A stretch of 64,000 bases of DNA from CAJCIS01 sp965276755 (GCA_965276755.1 OZ255625.1:930001-994000); one strand, 5' to 3'. Positions 46,645-56,256 are shown, counted from the stretch's first letter. Made by a program: numbers and translations. The notes: generated from the sequence alone by a model not told the origin.

Positions 46645-47151
46645 TCATGTGACCCAGTCGTCTTTGTCGCCGACCACGACCCATCCATGATGGCGCTTCT
46701 TCAAGAAATAAGCGTTGGAGGTGGCGCTGAGTAACCCCTCGTAATAGCCGCCATGTATCGTGCAGCGATCGAGGCTGAAACATTCCACGGTTGCGATCTT
46801 GAACAGCAGGCCGGCTCCGCCCGTGCTCTTCTCAATGATTTTTTTGGCGGGATCGATCGCGCAGGCCGTGTAGGCGGCCACATGGGGTTTAACGTCGGCG
46901 AGCAGGCCAAGAAGCTTTTGCGACGGGCCGTATACAACCTCGCTGCTCGGATTGCCGCCATAGCCTATGCAGTAAACATGGGCATTGCCCTGCAGGGCGG
47001 AGGCGTTATGCGCGAACTGATAGCGGAAGACGGAGGCGGCCATGTCGTCGGACAGGCTGGCCTTCTTTGTCCCCGCCTCAGACGAAAGCAGCCCGCATCC
47101 GGCGACAAGGAAGGCCAATCCAGCCGAGGCTGCCCTCGCCCGCGCGCTCAT
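46645..47151 (-). CDS. hypothetical lipoprotein
   Basis: This 168-residue protein has a lipoprotein signal (AASAGLAFLVAGCGLLSS; lipobox LVAGC, acylated Cys at about 19). The mature region includes VYCIGYGGNPSSEVVYGPSQ, CAIDPAKKIIEKSTGGAG, and KIATVECFSLDRCTIHGGYY, with several cysteines that could form disulfides. No family is recognised. ATG 47151 overlaps the cinA-like stop (ATGA). Confidence 0.75.
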   Translation of the reverse strand: MSARARAASAGLAFLVAGCGLLSSEAGTKKASLSDDMAASVFRYQFAHNASALQGNAHVYCIGYGGNPSSEVVYGPSQKLLGLLADVKPHVAAYTACAIDPAKKIIEKSTGGAGLLFKIATVECFSLDRCTIHGGYYEGLLSATSNAYFLKKRHHGWVVVGDKDDWVT

Positions 47152-47912
47152 GCGGGCTCTCCGGCACGAGGTTCACCGCCAAGCGTTTCAAAAAGCGCCG
47201 TCACCTCCGCAATCGCTACTTCCGCGGTCACGGCATCCGTGCCCTTGGCGACAATGCACACACCTCCGCCGCCGTCCCTGAAATACGGGTAACTACCCAG
47301 ATCGAGCGCGGGATAGCGCGCCTGTATGTCCGTCAGCCCCGCCGCGATGTCGCCTTCGCGCACGTCGGCTGCATGCACGCTGCGCGAAATCACGGGGCTA
47401 CCCCCCGTCAGCGTAGGCGCCAGCATGTCGAACATCGCGCGCATGATCGCCGGCACGCCCGCCATGACATGCACGTTGACCATCGAAAATCCCGGCGCAA
47501 TGCTGCGACCGTTGTCGATCAGCCTGGCACCCCGCGGCATTGTCGCCATGCGCTGCCTCGCCGCATTGAATTGCCCGGGCGGGTAATGCGCCTCCATACG
47601 CGCCCACACCACGGGCTGCTTTTCCCACGGCACGCCGAACGCCTCCGCGATGCACTCGCTGGTGATATCGTCATGCGTGGGCCCGATCCCGCCTGTCGTG
47701 AACACATGATCGAATGCCGCGCGCACTTCGACGATCGTGCGCACGATCGTCTCGGCGACGTCGGGAATGATGCGCACCTCGCGCACGGGAATGCCCAGAT
47801 CGCCAAGCCGTTGCGCCAGATAACGAATATTGGCGTCCTGCGTGCGGCCGGACAGCACCTCGTTGCCGATAACCACAATGCAGGCGTTGGGTTGGCCGCT
47901 CACGGCCTCCAC
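47148..47912 (-). CDS. CinA/MoaB-like molybdopterin-binding domain protein
   Basis: This 254-residue protein has the MoCF-binding domain: CIVVIGNEVLSGRTQDANIR, RIIPDVAETIVRTI and FTTGGIGPTHDDITSECIAE. It lacks the C-terminal nicotinamide-nucleotide deamidase domain of full CinA, so it is the short form. The exact reaction is unknown; related proteins act on ADP-ribose or nucleotides. It lies between a hydrolase gene (13-base overlap) and the lipoprotein gene (4-base overlap), a tightly packed operon. Confidence 0.9.
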   Translation of the reverse strand: MEAVSGQPNACIVVIGNEVLSGRTQDANIRYLAQRLGDLGIPVREVRIIPDVAETIVRTIVEVRAAFDHVFTTGGIGPTHDDITSECIAEAFGVPWEKQPVVWARMEAHYPPGQFNAARQRMATMPRGARLIDNGRSIAPGFSMVNVHVMAGVPAIMRAMFDMLAPTLTGGSPVISRSVHAADVREGDIAAGLTDIQARYPALDLGSYPYFRDGGGGVCIVAKGTDAVTAEVAIAEVTALFETLGGEPRAGEPA

Positions 47913-48871
47913 CCCGCAACGCGCACCAGAAAGTCGCGCATGGCAGTCTGCATTTCCACGTCCTCAGGTGTGGCGCCGCCAAAGCCGGCATGCGGCATGG
48001 CTTCCCACACATGCAACTCGGCACTCTGTTTCGCGCGCAACAAGGCACGGTGCATGCGCACGGTGTTGGACAGAAACAGGTCGCGAGTACCCGTCTGCAG
48101 AAACGTCGGCGGAAAACCCGGGCTAAAATCCCCGAATAGCGGCGAGACATACGGATGCGCCAGATCCGCGCCGCCCGCATACAGCACATTGGCGCGCGGC
48201 AATCCGTGCGGCAAGGCCACATCGATCGTGCGGTTGGTGGCAAAGCTGTCCCCCGATTCCGTCAGATCAAGTTCCGGCGTCATCAGCAAAGCCGCCGCCG
48301 GCAGAGGAAGCCCTTCGTCACGGGCGCGCAATAGCATTGCTGCGGCCAGATTGCCCCCGGCCGACAAGCCGCTGACGGCAATCTGCGCCGGCGCGTGATC
48401 TTCCAGCAATTGCCTATACACGCCCATGCAATCATCCAGTGCGGCCGGATAGGGATGGGCCGGCGGCACGCGATAATCCACCGAGACCACGCGCACCCCC
48501 AGAGAGGCCGCGCGAAACACCGCCATCGCCCACGCAAATCGCCCCGCGCCAAAGACCAGGCCGCCGCCATGGATATCCATGAACGCATAATCCTGCCGCG
48601 CCGGCGCCAGGTCAGGTGGCGTCGCGACATGCACCTGGCACGCACCGACAGCCATTGTGCGCACCTGCATTGGTATATGCGTGAGCATCGCCTCCATGCC
48701 CGGCAGGACGCGCTCGTTCCAACCGGCCGCCGCGGCATCCCATTCCTGCTGGGACGTCCCCGCCGGCTCGGCCACCTGTGGCGCCGCGCCGGCTGCGGCC
48801 AGAAATTCGCGCGCCGGCTCGCTCATATGGGATGGGATGGGGATGTCGCGGGCGTCCAGGTGCAGCATCAT
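47900..48871 (-). CDS. alpha/beta hydrolase of the hormone-sensitive lipase family
   Basis: This enzyme of about 323 residues has the oxyanion motif FMDIHGGGLVFGAG, the nucleophile elbow AVSGLSAGGNLAAAM, Asp in the GTRDLFLSNTVRMH block and His in EAMPHAGFGGATPED. It is therefore a family IV esterase. ATG 48871 is preferred with AGGGG upstream; an extension to 48946 is open. The first gene of the hydrolase-cinA-lipoprotein operon. Confidence 0.92.
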   Translation of the reverse strand: MMLHLDARDIPIPSHMSEPAREFLAAAGAAPQVAEPAGTSQQEWDAAAAGWNERVLPGMEAMLTHIPMQVRTMAVGACQVHVATPPDLAPARQDYAFMDIHGGGLVFGAGRFAWAMAVFRAASLGVRVVSVDYRVPPAHPYPAALDDCMGVYRQLLEDHAPAQIAVSGLSAGGNLAAAMLLRARDEGLPLPAAALLMTPELDLTESGDSFATNRTIDVALPHGLPRANVLYAGGADLAHPYVSPLFGDFSPGFPPTFLQTGTRDLFLSNTVRMHRALLRAKQSAELHVWEAMPHAGFGGATPEDVEMQTAMRDFLVRVAGWRP

Positions 48872-48970
48872 TTTGCCCCTAAAGTGGAAGGAAGATGGGC
48901 GGAGATGCGCCTTGTGCGGGGCGGCGTATAGCGCCGCGTTTTCCAAACAAGCCCGAAAACCCGCGTCATA

Positions 48971-49948
48971 TTATAGAAAGTCTCGCAACAACGGCGCCAA
49001 CGGCTTGTCCGCGGCCGGCATCTCATACTCAGTCAACCGGTCGGGCCGCACCCACGCCAGACCCTGCCCTTCAAGCGGCTGCACAAACCCGTCCCACCGC
49101 CGGCACAAGAACAGCGGCATCAGCAAATGGAAAGTCTCGTAGGCGTGGCTGGCAAACGCAAACGGCGCCAGGCACGCCGCCGCCACGTCAATGCCCAGTT
49201 CCTCGCGCAATTCGCGGATCAGCGCCACCTCCGGCGTCTCCCCCGCATTGACCTTGCCGCCGGGGAACTCCCACAACCCGGCCATTTTCTTCCCCTCCGG
49301 CCGGCGCGCCAGCAGCACGCGCGTATCGGCATCGATTAACGCGCACGCCGCCACCAGCACGAGCTTCTTTGCCTCGCCCGCCGCGGCCGCTTCCTCGGTG
49401 CCGAAAATATCGTCGCGTCCCGCCTCGAACACCAGCACCGGATGCGCGCCGCCACGCGCCAGAAAATCCGCCTCCGATGTGCCCGTCTGGCGAAAGCCTG
49501 CCCGCCGCAGCACCGCGGCAGAGGCGGGATTATCCACCGCCACACTCGCGCGCAGCCGATCGATCGGTAGGTTCGCCAAAGCCCAACTCGCGATTCGCGA
49601 AGCAGCCTCCGTCGCCACCCCGTGCCCCCAGAAGCGCCGTCCCACCCAATAGCCGAGCTGAGCCACGGCCGGCTCGACATCCAGGCGCAGCCCCAGGCAG
49701 CCGATGAGCATTTCCTGTCCGCCTTCCTCACCTGTAATGGCCAGGTGATAGGCGGTGCCAGCCGCCATCTGCGCCCCAGTGGAGGCAATCCATTCATCGG
49801 TCAGCGCGCGCGGATAAGGAAACGGCAGGCGGCTGAGCATGCGCACCACCTCCCAATCATTGACCAGCTTGTGAATCGCCGGCGCATCGTCAGCCACAAG
49901 CGGCCGAAGCAGCAAACGCTGGGTGCGTATATGATACGCCGGGCTCAA
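48971..49948 (-). CDS. bifunctional GNAT N-acetyltransferase / MutT-type Nudix hydrolase
   Basis: Residues 1-175 form a GNAT domain (TQRLLLRPLVADDAPAIHKL; GYWVGRRFWGHGVATEAASR, the acetyl-CoA loop; SVAVDNPASAAVLRRAGFR). Residues 190-325 form a Nudix domain with the full box GGKVNAGETPEVALIRELRE then ELGI, and VAACALIDADTRVLLARRPE at the start, as in 8-oxo-dGTP-cleaving MutT. The two domains are fused in one frame. The acetyltransferase substrate is unknown; the Nudix half probably sanitises nucleotides. Confidence 0.92.
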   Translation of the reverse strand: MSPAYHIRTQRLLLRPLVADDAPAIHKLVNDWEVVRMLSRLPFPYPRALTDEWIASTGAQMAAGTAYHLAITGEEGGQEMLIGCLGLRLDVEPAVAQLGYWVGRRFWGHGVATEAASRIASWALANLPIDRLRASVAVDNPASAAVLRRAGFRQTGTSEADFLARGGAHPVLVFEAGRDDIFGTEEAAAAGEAKKLVLVAACALIDADTRVLLARRPEGKKMAGLWEFPGGKVNAGETPEVALIRELREELGIDVAAACLAPFAFASHAYETFHLLMPLFLCRRWDGFVQPLEGQGLAWVRPDRLTEYEMPAADKPLAPLLRDFL

Positions 49949-49957
49949 GTGGGCAAA

Positions 49958-50000
49958 ACTTGCAAAAGTTCTTTGGTTCTCTCTTTCAAGAAAGAACGTC
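49958..50000. repeat. T/A-rich hairpin repeat, family 3
   Basis: GCAAAAGTTCTTTGG precedes the core at 49976-49997 (GTTCTCTCTTTC paired with AAGAAAGAAC). It lies a few bases past the argJ stop. Confidence 0.7.
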
Positions 50001-50002
50001 TT

Positions 50003-51214
50003 CTAACTCCGATAACTGCCATTGATATCGATATACCCATGCGTCAGATCGCAAGTCCAAACGGTGGCAACGCCCCGCCCAAGCCCCAAATCCACATTAA
50101 CCTGGATCTCGCGCCCGCGCATATGCGCCACCACCGGCGCCTCGTCATAGCCTGGCACCACCGCGCCGGCGCGCGCCATCCACACCCCGCCGACGCCCAC
50201 CGAAAGCCGGTCCCGCTCCGCCGGCTCACCGGCCCGGCCCACGGCCATGACGATGCGCCCCCAATTTGCGTCCTCGCCAGCGATCGCCGTCTTGACCAGC
50301 GGCGAATTGGCCACCGCTAGCCCTACCCGCCGCGCCGAGCCATCATCGACCGCGCCCGAGACATCGATGCGGATGAATTTCTGCGCCCCCTCGCCGTCCC
50401 GCACGACCATCAGCGCCAGATCCAGCAGCACCTCGTCCAGCGCCGCGGCGAACGCGCGCGTATCCGCACCCGCATCATTGCCGGCCTTCCCGGTGGCGAA
50501 CAGCAGCAGCGTGTCGCTCGTGGACGTATCTGAATCCACCGTCGTGCAATTGAAGCTGCGCGCCACGCCCGCGCTCAGCAGGGCCTGCAGATCGGGGGCC
50601 GCCATCGCCGCATCGGTGAAGACGAAGCACAGCATGGTTGCCATGTCCGGCGCGATCATGCCGCTGCCTTTGGCGATGCCCGTGATGCGCACGGTCTTGC
50701 CGCCGAGCGGCGCGGTGCGCGTCGCCGCCTTTGCAAACGTGTCCGTCGTCAGAATGCCGCGCGCCGCCGCCTCCCAGCCATCCTCACGCAAGGCGGCATG
50801 CAGCGCCGGCAAAGCCTGCGTGATCTTCTCATAGGGCAGCACCTCGCCGATCACGCCTGTACTGGCCAGGAACACCTCGCCCGGCGCGCACCCGACCAGA
50901 ACGGCGGCAGCGGACGCGGTCATGCGCGCGGCGGTGCGCCCCGCCTCGCCGGTAAAGACGTTGGCGTTACCTGCATTGATCACGACGGCGCGCGCCCGGC
51001 CGCCTGCCAGCGCATCCCTGCACCAATCGACCGGTGCGCCAGGACATCGATTGCGCGTGAAAACGCCCGCAACACGGGTTGCGGGCGCCAATTCGACCAG
51101 AACCAGGTCCGTGCGCGCCTGGTAGCGTATGCCCGCAATCGCCGCACCCAGCCTGACACCCGCCACCGGCAGCAGGTCAGGCAAAGGTACAGCCAGCGGT
51201 GAGGGCGCCGCCAT
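50003..51214 (-). CDS. argJ: bifunctional ornithine acetyltransferase / N-acetylglutamate synthase
   Basis: This 403-residue self-processing enzyme transfers acetyl groups in cyclic arginine synthesis. The autocleavage site with the nucleophile Thr is in MIAPDMATMLCFVFTDA. Other blocks are VINAGNANVFTGEAGRTAAR, GEVFLASTGVIGEVLPYEKI and SFNCTTVDSDTSTSDTLLLF. It ends DLTHGYIDINGSYRS, as in the family. Separated from the parvulin gene by 20 bases and probably co-transcribed. Confidence 0.97.
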   Translation of the reverse strand: MAAPSPLAVPLPDLLPVAGVRLGAAIAGIRYQARTDLVLVELAPATRVAGVFTRNRCPGAPVDWCRDALAGGRARAVVINAGNANVFTGEAGRTAARMTASAAAVLVGCAPGEVFLASTGVIGEVLPYEKITQALPALHAALREDGWEAAARGILTTDTFAKAATRTAPLGGKTVRITGIAKGSGMIAPDMATMLCFVFTDAAMAAPDLQALLSAGVARSFNCTTVDSDTSTSDTLLLFATGKAGNDAGADTRAFAAALDEVLLDLALMVVRDGEGAQKFIRIDVSGAVDDGSARRVGLAVANSPLVKTAIAGEDANWGRIVMAVGRAGEPAERDRLSVGVGGVWMARAGAVVPGYDEAPVVAHMRGREIQVNVDLGLGRGVATVWTCDLTHGYIDINGSYRS

Positions 51215-51234
51215 CTCCGCCGCGGCGCCCGGTC

Positions 51235-52167
51235 CTACTTGCCGGCGGGCGCGGGCACGGCCACTGGCTTGGCAGGCGGACGCGGCAAAGACGGCGACCC
51301 ACCCGGGGGCACCGGCGTGCCATCGGCGTTGAACTCCTGGATCTTCACCTGCGACTTGGCCTGGGCGATCACCGCCTGAACCTGCTGCTGCTGAACCTCC
51401 TGCTTGATCTGGTCGTGCACAGCATCATAGGTCGGCGGCTGGCTGGTGCGCGTCTCCAGCACCTGGATCACATGCCAGCCATAGCGGGTATGCACGGGTG
51501 TGTGCGTGTAGTCGTTGACCTTCAGCTTGAAGGCGGCATCGGAGAATTCCGGCAGCATGTCGCCCTTCTTGAAGAAGCCCAAATCGCCGCCATTCTGCGT
51601 CGCCGCATCCTTCGGGTCGCCATACTTCTTGGCCAGGTCCTCGAACTTGGCGCCCTTCTCCAACTGCCCAATCACGTCCTTGGCCTTGGCCTCGCTGTCG
51701 ACCAGAATGTGGCGCGCGTGGATCTCCTGCTCGCCCGGCTTGCCGGCGTATTCCTTGTCATACTGCGCCTTGATCAAATCCTCGTTGTTCATCTTGGCAC
51801 CCACCGCACGGCGCAGCGCGAAGGTCTCCAGAATTTCGTCGCTGGCCATCAGGATCTGCTTCTGCACGGCAGGATCGTGGTCCAGGCCCTGCTTCTTGGC
51901 CTGAATCAGCAAGGCGCGGCGGCTGACCAGGCTATCCACCAGCTTGGGGAAAAGCTGCTGCGGCGGCACCTGCTGGGCCACCTGCGGGGGCAGCTGCTGA
52001 GCGGCCGCGGCCACGTCCGACATGCGAATGGTATCGTTGTTGACGGTCGCCACGACGGCGTTCGGACTAGGCGCGGCGGCGTGGGGCACGGGCTTAGGCG
52101 CCTGGGCCAGGGCCGCCGCGGTTAGGCCGGCCACCGTCAGGGCCGTGGTGATGGGCAGAAGGCGCAT
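51235..52167 (-). CDS. periplasmic parvulin-type peptidyl-prolyl isomerase
   Basis: This 310-residue protein has a signal peptide (LPITTALTVAGLTAAALAQA), a SurA-like N-terminal helical region (LVDSLVSRRALLIQAKKQGL) and a rotamase domain: EIHARHILVDSEAKAKDVIG, GDLGFFKKGDMLPEFSDAAF, THTPVHTRYGWHVIQVLE. The C-terminus is proline-rich (PSLPRPPAKPVAVPAPAG). It assists folding of exported proteins and is divergent from secA, a fitting neighbour. Confidence 0.93.
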   Translation of the reverse strand: MRLLPITTALTVAGLTAAALAQAPKPVPHAAAPSPNAVVATVNNDTIRMSDVAAAAQQLPPQVAQQVPPQQLFPKLVDSLVSRRALLIQAKKQGLDHDPAVQKQILMASDEILETFALRRAVGAKMNNEDLIKAQYDKEYAGKPGEQEIHARHILVDSEAKAKDVIGQLEKGAKFEDLAKKYGDPKDAATQNGGDLGFFKKGDMLPEFSDAAFKLKVNDYTHTPVHTRYGWHVIQVLETRTSQPPTYDAVHDQIKQEVQQQQVQAVIAQAKSQVKIQEFNADGTPVPPGGSPSLPRPPAKPVAVPAPAGK

Positions 52168-52252
52168 AAGGTCCTCGGGGAGAAAAATGTGCCGCCTTAT
52201 GGCGGATGGGCCTGGGGTTAACAACCTGGGCACTTGTGAAAAAACGGAAGGC

Positions 52253-52310
52253 AAGGCGGGGGCTCCGCCACTCCACCCTGCTGGGGACAAGTCCGCTGAC
52301 CCCATTTTGT
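52253..52310. repeat. diverged family 2 repeat in the secA upstream region
   Basis: GGCGGGGGCTCCGCC and CTGCTGGGGACAAGTCC match the left half of the 33.9 kb repeat. It lies in the divergent gap (52168-52361) that must hold the secA promoter; no convincing -35/-10 pair was found. Confidence 0.5.
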
Positions 52311-52361
52311 TGACCACTCCTGGCGTCCAACCTATTTCAGCCGCTACCCCGAGAGCATCCC

Positions 52362-55076
52362 ATGTTCAACACCATCGCCCGCGCCGTGTTCGGCACGTCC
52401 AACGAACGCTCACTCAAGGCCTTCCAGCGCCGCGTCCCCCGCATCAACGCGCTCGAGCCCACCATCGCTGCCATGGATGACGCCACCCTGCGCGCCCAGA
52501 CCGACGCCTTCCGCGCCCGCCTGACCGCCGGCGAAACGCTCGACGACATCCTGCCTGAAGCCTTCGCCACCGTCCGCGAGGCCTCCCGCCGCACGCTGGG
52601 CATGCGCCATTTTGACGTCCAGCTCGTCGGCGGCATGGTCCTGCACGACGGTCGCATCGCCGAGATGAAGACCGGCGAGGGCAAGACCCTCGTCGCCACC
52701 CTGCCCGTCTACCTGAACGCAATCGCCGGCCGTGGCGTGCACGTGGTCACGGTGAACGACTACCTTGCCCAACGCGATAGCGGCGAGATGGGGCGCATCT
52801 ACGGCTTCCTCGGCCTGACCACGGGTGTGATCATCCACGATCTTTCGGATGATCAGCGCCGCGCGGCCTATGCGTGCGACGTCACCTACGGCACCAATAA
52901 CGAATTCGGCTTCGACTATCTGCGCGACAATATGAAGTATCGCCTGGAAGACATGGTGCAGCGTGAATTCAATTACGCCATCGTCGATGAAGTCGACAGC
53001 ATTCTGATCGATGAAGCGCGCACGCCGCTCATCATCAGCGGCCCGTCCGAGGACAGCTCCGATCTCTACCGCACCGTCGATCTCGTGATGCTCGAACTGG
53101 TGAAAGACCAGACCGCCTACGAAAAAGACGAGAAATTGAAGACCGTCCACCTGACCGAGCCAGGTTCGGAAAAGGTCGAGGACATGCTGCGTGCCGCCGG
53201 CATCATTACCGAAGGCAATCTCTACGACATCTTCAACGTCTCCGTCGTGCATCACGTCCAGCAGAGCCTGCGCGCGCACACGCTGTTTGCGCTTGACGTC
53301 GATTACATCGTGCGGGACGACAAGCTGGTGCTGATCGATGAATTCACCGGCCGCATGATGGAAGGCCGGCGCTATTCCGAAGGGCTGCACCAGGCGCTTG
53401 AAGCCAAGGAACACGTCACCGTCCAGCAGGAAAACCAGACGCTGGCCACGATCACGTTCCAGAACTATTTCCGCCTCTTCCCCAAGCTCGCCGGCATGAC
53501 CGGCACGGCCATGACCGAGGCCGACGAATTCATGGAAATCTACAAGCTCTCGGTGGTGGAAATCCCCACCAACGTGCCGGCCATCCGTGTCGATGGCGAT
53601 GACGAGGTCTACCGTACCAATCGCGAGAAATTCGACGCCGTCACCACGCTGATCGAAGACGCCAAGCAGCGCGGCCAGCCCGTGCTGGTCGGCACCGTCA
53701 GCATTGAAAAGAGCGAGCTGCTGTCCGAGCTTCTGACCAAGCGAGGCGTGCAGCATTCGGTGCTGAACGCGCGCTTTCACGCCCAGGAAGCCAGCATCAT
53801 CGCGCAAGCCGGTGCGCCGGGAGCGATTACGATTGCCACCAACATGGCCGGCCGCGGCACTGATATCAAACTCGGCGGCAACGTCGATATGCGCCTCAGC
53901 CGCGAGCTCAACCCGCAGGCCGCGCCCGATATAGCCGCCGCCCACGAACTGTCCATCCGCGCCGAGACGGCGGAGGCGCACGAAGAGGTCAAGCGCGCCG
54001 GCGGCTTGCTGGTGGTCGGCACCGAGCGCCATGAAAGCCGGCGCATCGACAACCAGCTCCGCGGCCGCTCCGGCCGCCAGGGCGATCCCGGCGCCTCGCG
54101 CTTCTTCCTCAGCCTAGAAGACGATTTGATGCGCATCTTCGGCAGCGAGCGCATGGGCGGCATGCTCCAGCGCCTCGGCTTGAAGGAAGGCGAAGCGATC
54201 GTGCATCCCTGGATCAACAAGGCGCTGGAAAAGGCCCAGAAGAAGGTCGAAGCCCGCAACTTCGACACGCGCAAGAACCTGCTGAAATACGACGACGTCA
54301 TGAACGACCAGCGTCGCGAAGTGTATGCCCAGCGCCGCGAATTCATGAACTCTGCCGACGTGTCGGTCACCGTCGCCGAAATGCGCCAGGAACTCGTGGA
54401 CGACCTGGTGCGCGTGCGCGTGCCCGAACGCGCGTTTGCCGAACAATGGCAGACCGAGGAACTGGCCGCCGACATCAAGCGCATCTTCGCGCTCGACCTG
54501 CCCATCGTCGAGTGGGGCCGCGAGGAAGGCATCGACGAGACCGGCCTGCGCGAACGCATCAACGCCTCGGTCATGGAAGCGGCTATGCAAAAGGCCGGCA
54601 AGTTTGGACCCGAAGTCATCCGCTACATCGAAAAATCGCTGCTTCTGCAAGTCTTCGACACGGTCTGGAAAGAACACCTTCTCGCGCTGGATCATTTGCG
54701 CCAGGGCATCGGCCTGCGCGCCTATGGCCAGCGCGACCCGCTCAACGAATACAAATCCGAGGCCTTCGCGCTGTTCAACGCCATGCTCGACGACATGCGC
54801 GAGCGTGTGTGCTCGATGCTCGCCCGCGTCGAACTCTCCGCCGAACCGCCGCCGATGCCCCAGCCCGCGTTCGGCCGCATGGTGGAAAATCATCCCGAGG
54901 CCATGCTGGGCGGCGGCGTGGATGTGGCGGAGATGGATCCCATCCAGTTGACGATGGGCACGGCGCCTTTGGTCGATGTGAACGATCCTTCGACGTGGGG
55001 CGGCGTGTCTCGTAATGCGCCTTGTCCGTGCGGGTCCGGGAAGAAGTTCAAGCATTGCCATGGGCAGGTGAAGTGA
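52362..55076 (+). CDS. secA: preprotein translocase ATPase SecA
   Basis: This 904-residue motor drives proteins through SecYEG. Walker A is MKTGEGKTLVATLP (GEGKT at 105-109), Walker B is YAIVDEVDSILIDEARTPLI, and TNMAGRGTDIKLGGN and IDNQLRGRSGRQGDPGASRF are the helicase motifs. The C-terminal zinc-binding tail is CPCGSGKKFKHCHG, which binds SecB. Length and motifs are complete. Confidence 0.99.
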   Translation: MFNTIARAVFGTSNERSLKAFQRRVPRINALEPTIAAMDDATLRAQTDAFRARLTAGETLDDILPEAFATVREASRRTLGMRHFDVQLVGGMVLHDGRIAEMKTGEGKTLVATLPVYLNAIAGRGVHVVTVNDYLAQRDSGEMGRIYGFLGLTTGVIIHDLSDDQRRAAYACDVTYGTNNEFGFDYLRDNMKYRLEDMVQREFNYAIVDEVDSILIDEARTPLIISGPSEDSSDLYRTVDLVMLELVKDQTAYEKDEKLKTVHLTEPGSEKVEDMLRAAGIITEGNLYDIFNVSVVHHVQQSLRAHTLFALDVDYIVRDDKLVLIDEFTGRMMEGRRYSEGLHQALEAKEHVTVQQENQTLATITFQNYFRLFPKLAGMTGTAMTEADEFMEIYKLSVVEIPTNVPAIRVDGDDEVYRTNREKFDAVTTLIEDAKQRGQPVLVGTVSIEKSELLSELLTKRGVQHSVLNARFHAQEASIIAQAGAPGAITIATNMAGRGTDIKLGGNVDMRLSRELNPQAAPDIAAAHELSIRAETAEAHEEVKRAGGLLVVGTERHESRRIDNQLRGRSGRQGDPGASRFFLSLEDDLMRIFGSERMGGMLQRLGLKEGEAIVHPWINKALEKAQKKVEARNFDTRKNLLKYDDVMNDQRREVYAQRREFMNSADVSVTVAEMRQELVDDLVRVRVPERAFAEQWQTEELAADIKRIFALDLPIVEWGREEGIDETGLRERINASVMEAAMQKAGKFGPEVIRYIEKSLLLQVFDTVWKEHLLALDHLRQGIGLRAYGQRDPLNEYKSEAFALFNAMLDDMRERVCSMLARVELSAEPPPMPQPAFGRMVENHPEAMLGGGVDVAEMDPIQLTMGTAPLVDVNDPSTWGGVSRNAPCPCGSGKKFKHCHGQVK

Positions 55077-55121
55077 AGGCTGGGGGGGATGTGCCATCCC
55101 CCCCAGACCCCCCGTCATCGG
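55077..55121. terminator. G-rich hairpin terminator, family 1, inverted, after secA
   Basis: The CTGGGGGGGATG-tgc-CATCCCCCC stem is followed by CAGACCCCCCGTCAT. It lies directly after the secA stop codon. Confidence 0.7.
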
Positions 55122-55140
55122 TTGAACGAGGGCTAAAATA

Positions 55141-55190
55141 ATGACGGGGGGTCTGGGGGGAATGGCACATTCCCCCCAGACTTTTTCTGC
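55141..55190. terminator. G-rich hairpin terminator, family 1, before ppa
   Basis: ATGACGGGGGGTCTGGGG continues to GGAATG-gca-CATTCCCCC and CTTTTT. With the inverted copy at 55077 it forms a large potential stem. Ppa starts only 13 bases later. Confidence 0.7.
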
Positions 55191-55202
55191 CAAGGACTTC
55201 TC

Positions 55203-55730
55203 ATGCGCATCGAAGCCATCGCCATCGGCAATAACCCGCCCGACGACATCAACGTCATCATCGAAGTCCCCATCGGCGGCGAGCCCATCAAATACGAGCT
55301 CGACAAAAAGGCAGGCACGCTCGTCGTGGACCGCTTCCTGCACACGCCCATGCGATACCCCGGCAATTACGGCATGGTCCCGCACACGCTGTCTGATGAC
55401 GGCGACCCGATCGACGTGCTCGTCGCCAGCACGCGCCCGATCATTCCGGGTGCGGTGATCAACGTCCGCCCCGTCGGCGTGTTGCGCATGGAAGACGAAA
55501 GCGGCGGTGACGAAAAAATCATTGCCGTGCCGTCAACGCACCTGACCAAGCGCTACATCAACGTGTCAAATTATACCGATTTGCCGACCATCACCATCGA
55601 GCAGATCGCCCATTTCTTCGAGCACTACAAGGATCTGGAACCCAACAAATGGGTCAAGATCATGGGCTGGGGCGATGCGGCGGAGGCGCGCCATTTGATC
55701 CTGGAGGCAATCGAACGCGCCAAAAGCTAG
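55203..55730 (+). CDS. ppa: inorganic pyrophosphatase (family I)
   Basis: This 175-residue enzyme hydrolyses PPi to 2 Pi. The metal-binding signature LSDDGDPIDVLVASTRPIIP is complete, with IEVPIGGEPIKYELDK at the start and YPGNYGMVPHTL. Strand DESGGDEKIIAVPSTHLT also fits. It starts at ATG 55203, immediately after a terminator-like repeat, so a promoter within the repeat or readthrough from secA is needed. Confidence 0.98.
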   Translation: MRIEAIAIGNNPPDDINVIIEVPIGGEPIKYELDKKAGTLVVDRFLHTPMRYPGNYGMVPHTLSDDGDPIDVLVASTRPIIPGAVINVRPVGVLRMEDESGGDEKIIAVPSTHLTKRYINVSNYTDLPTITIEQIAHFFEHYKDLEPNKWVKIMGWGDAAEARHLILEAIERAKS

Positions 55731-55757
55731 GAGACGCTCTCAACCAAGCTGCCCTAA

Positions 55758-55803
55758 AGAGCAAAAGTTTTTTGCTTCTTTTTTTCAAAAAAGAAGACCT
55801 TCC
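55758..55803. repeat. T/A-rich hairpin repeat, family 3
   Basis: GCAAAAGTTTTTTG is followed by the core CTTCTTTTTTTC/AAAAAAGAAG (55775-55796). It lies between the convergent ppa and 55804-56256 genes. Confidence 0.72.
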
Positions 55804-56256
55804 TTACTTTCCCTTCCGCACAATACTCAACACCGCCACCCCAAACATCGCGCAAGCTGCGGTAAAAACCGCAATGACGATACGCAGCCGCACGCCCACA
55901 TCCCGAGCCTCCTGTCCGAACGCCACCAGCATCCGCGCGCGCTCATCGGCGACTCGCTGCACTATGTCGCGCCCTGTGGCAGTTGGCCTGGCGATGATGC
56001 GATCGGCGCTGTCATCCAGCGCCGGCCGCATCGCCTCCAACTTGAGGGCGCCATCAGGCCCACCCGCGACGGCGAGCGCGTGATCCAGCGCAGTGTTGCG
56101 GGCGAGCGCGCGCTCGAAGGGGATCTGCGCCGCAAAGACGCCAAAGGCGCCGACCAGGCCGAGCACGCCGAAGGCGATGACCAGAAAGGCGGTCCAGGTG
56201 CCGGCGCTGTCGGTGCGTGCGCGCGGCGGCCCGCCCTGGAGCTGTGTGCCTTGCAT
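55804..56256 (-). CDS. hypothetical two-helix membrane protein
   Basis: This 150-residue protein has an N-terminal helix (AFLVIAFGVLGLVGAFGVFA), a helical periplasmic loop of about 75 residues rich in Ala, Arg and Asp, and a C-terminal helix (IVIAVFTAACAMFGVAVLSI). This topology resembles the sensor part of chemoreceptors or small membrane scaffolds, but no domain is recognised. Confidence 0.65.
   Translation of the reverse strand: MQGTQLQGGPPRARTDSAGTWTAFLVIAFGVLGLVGAFGVFAAQIPFERALARNTALDHALAVAGGPDGALKLEAMRPALDDSADRIIARPTATGRDIVQRVADERARMLVAFGQEARDVGVRLRIVIAVFTAACAMFGVAVLSIVRKGK

Noticed and set aside
52410..54032. 540-codon open frame antisense to secA
   Set aside because: It mirrors the codon bias of secA (third-position GC), has no ribosome site and no recognisable domain; the sense gene is certain.
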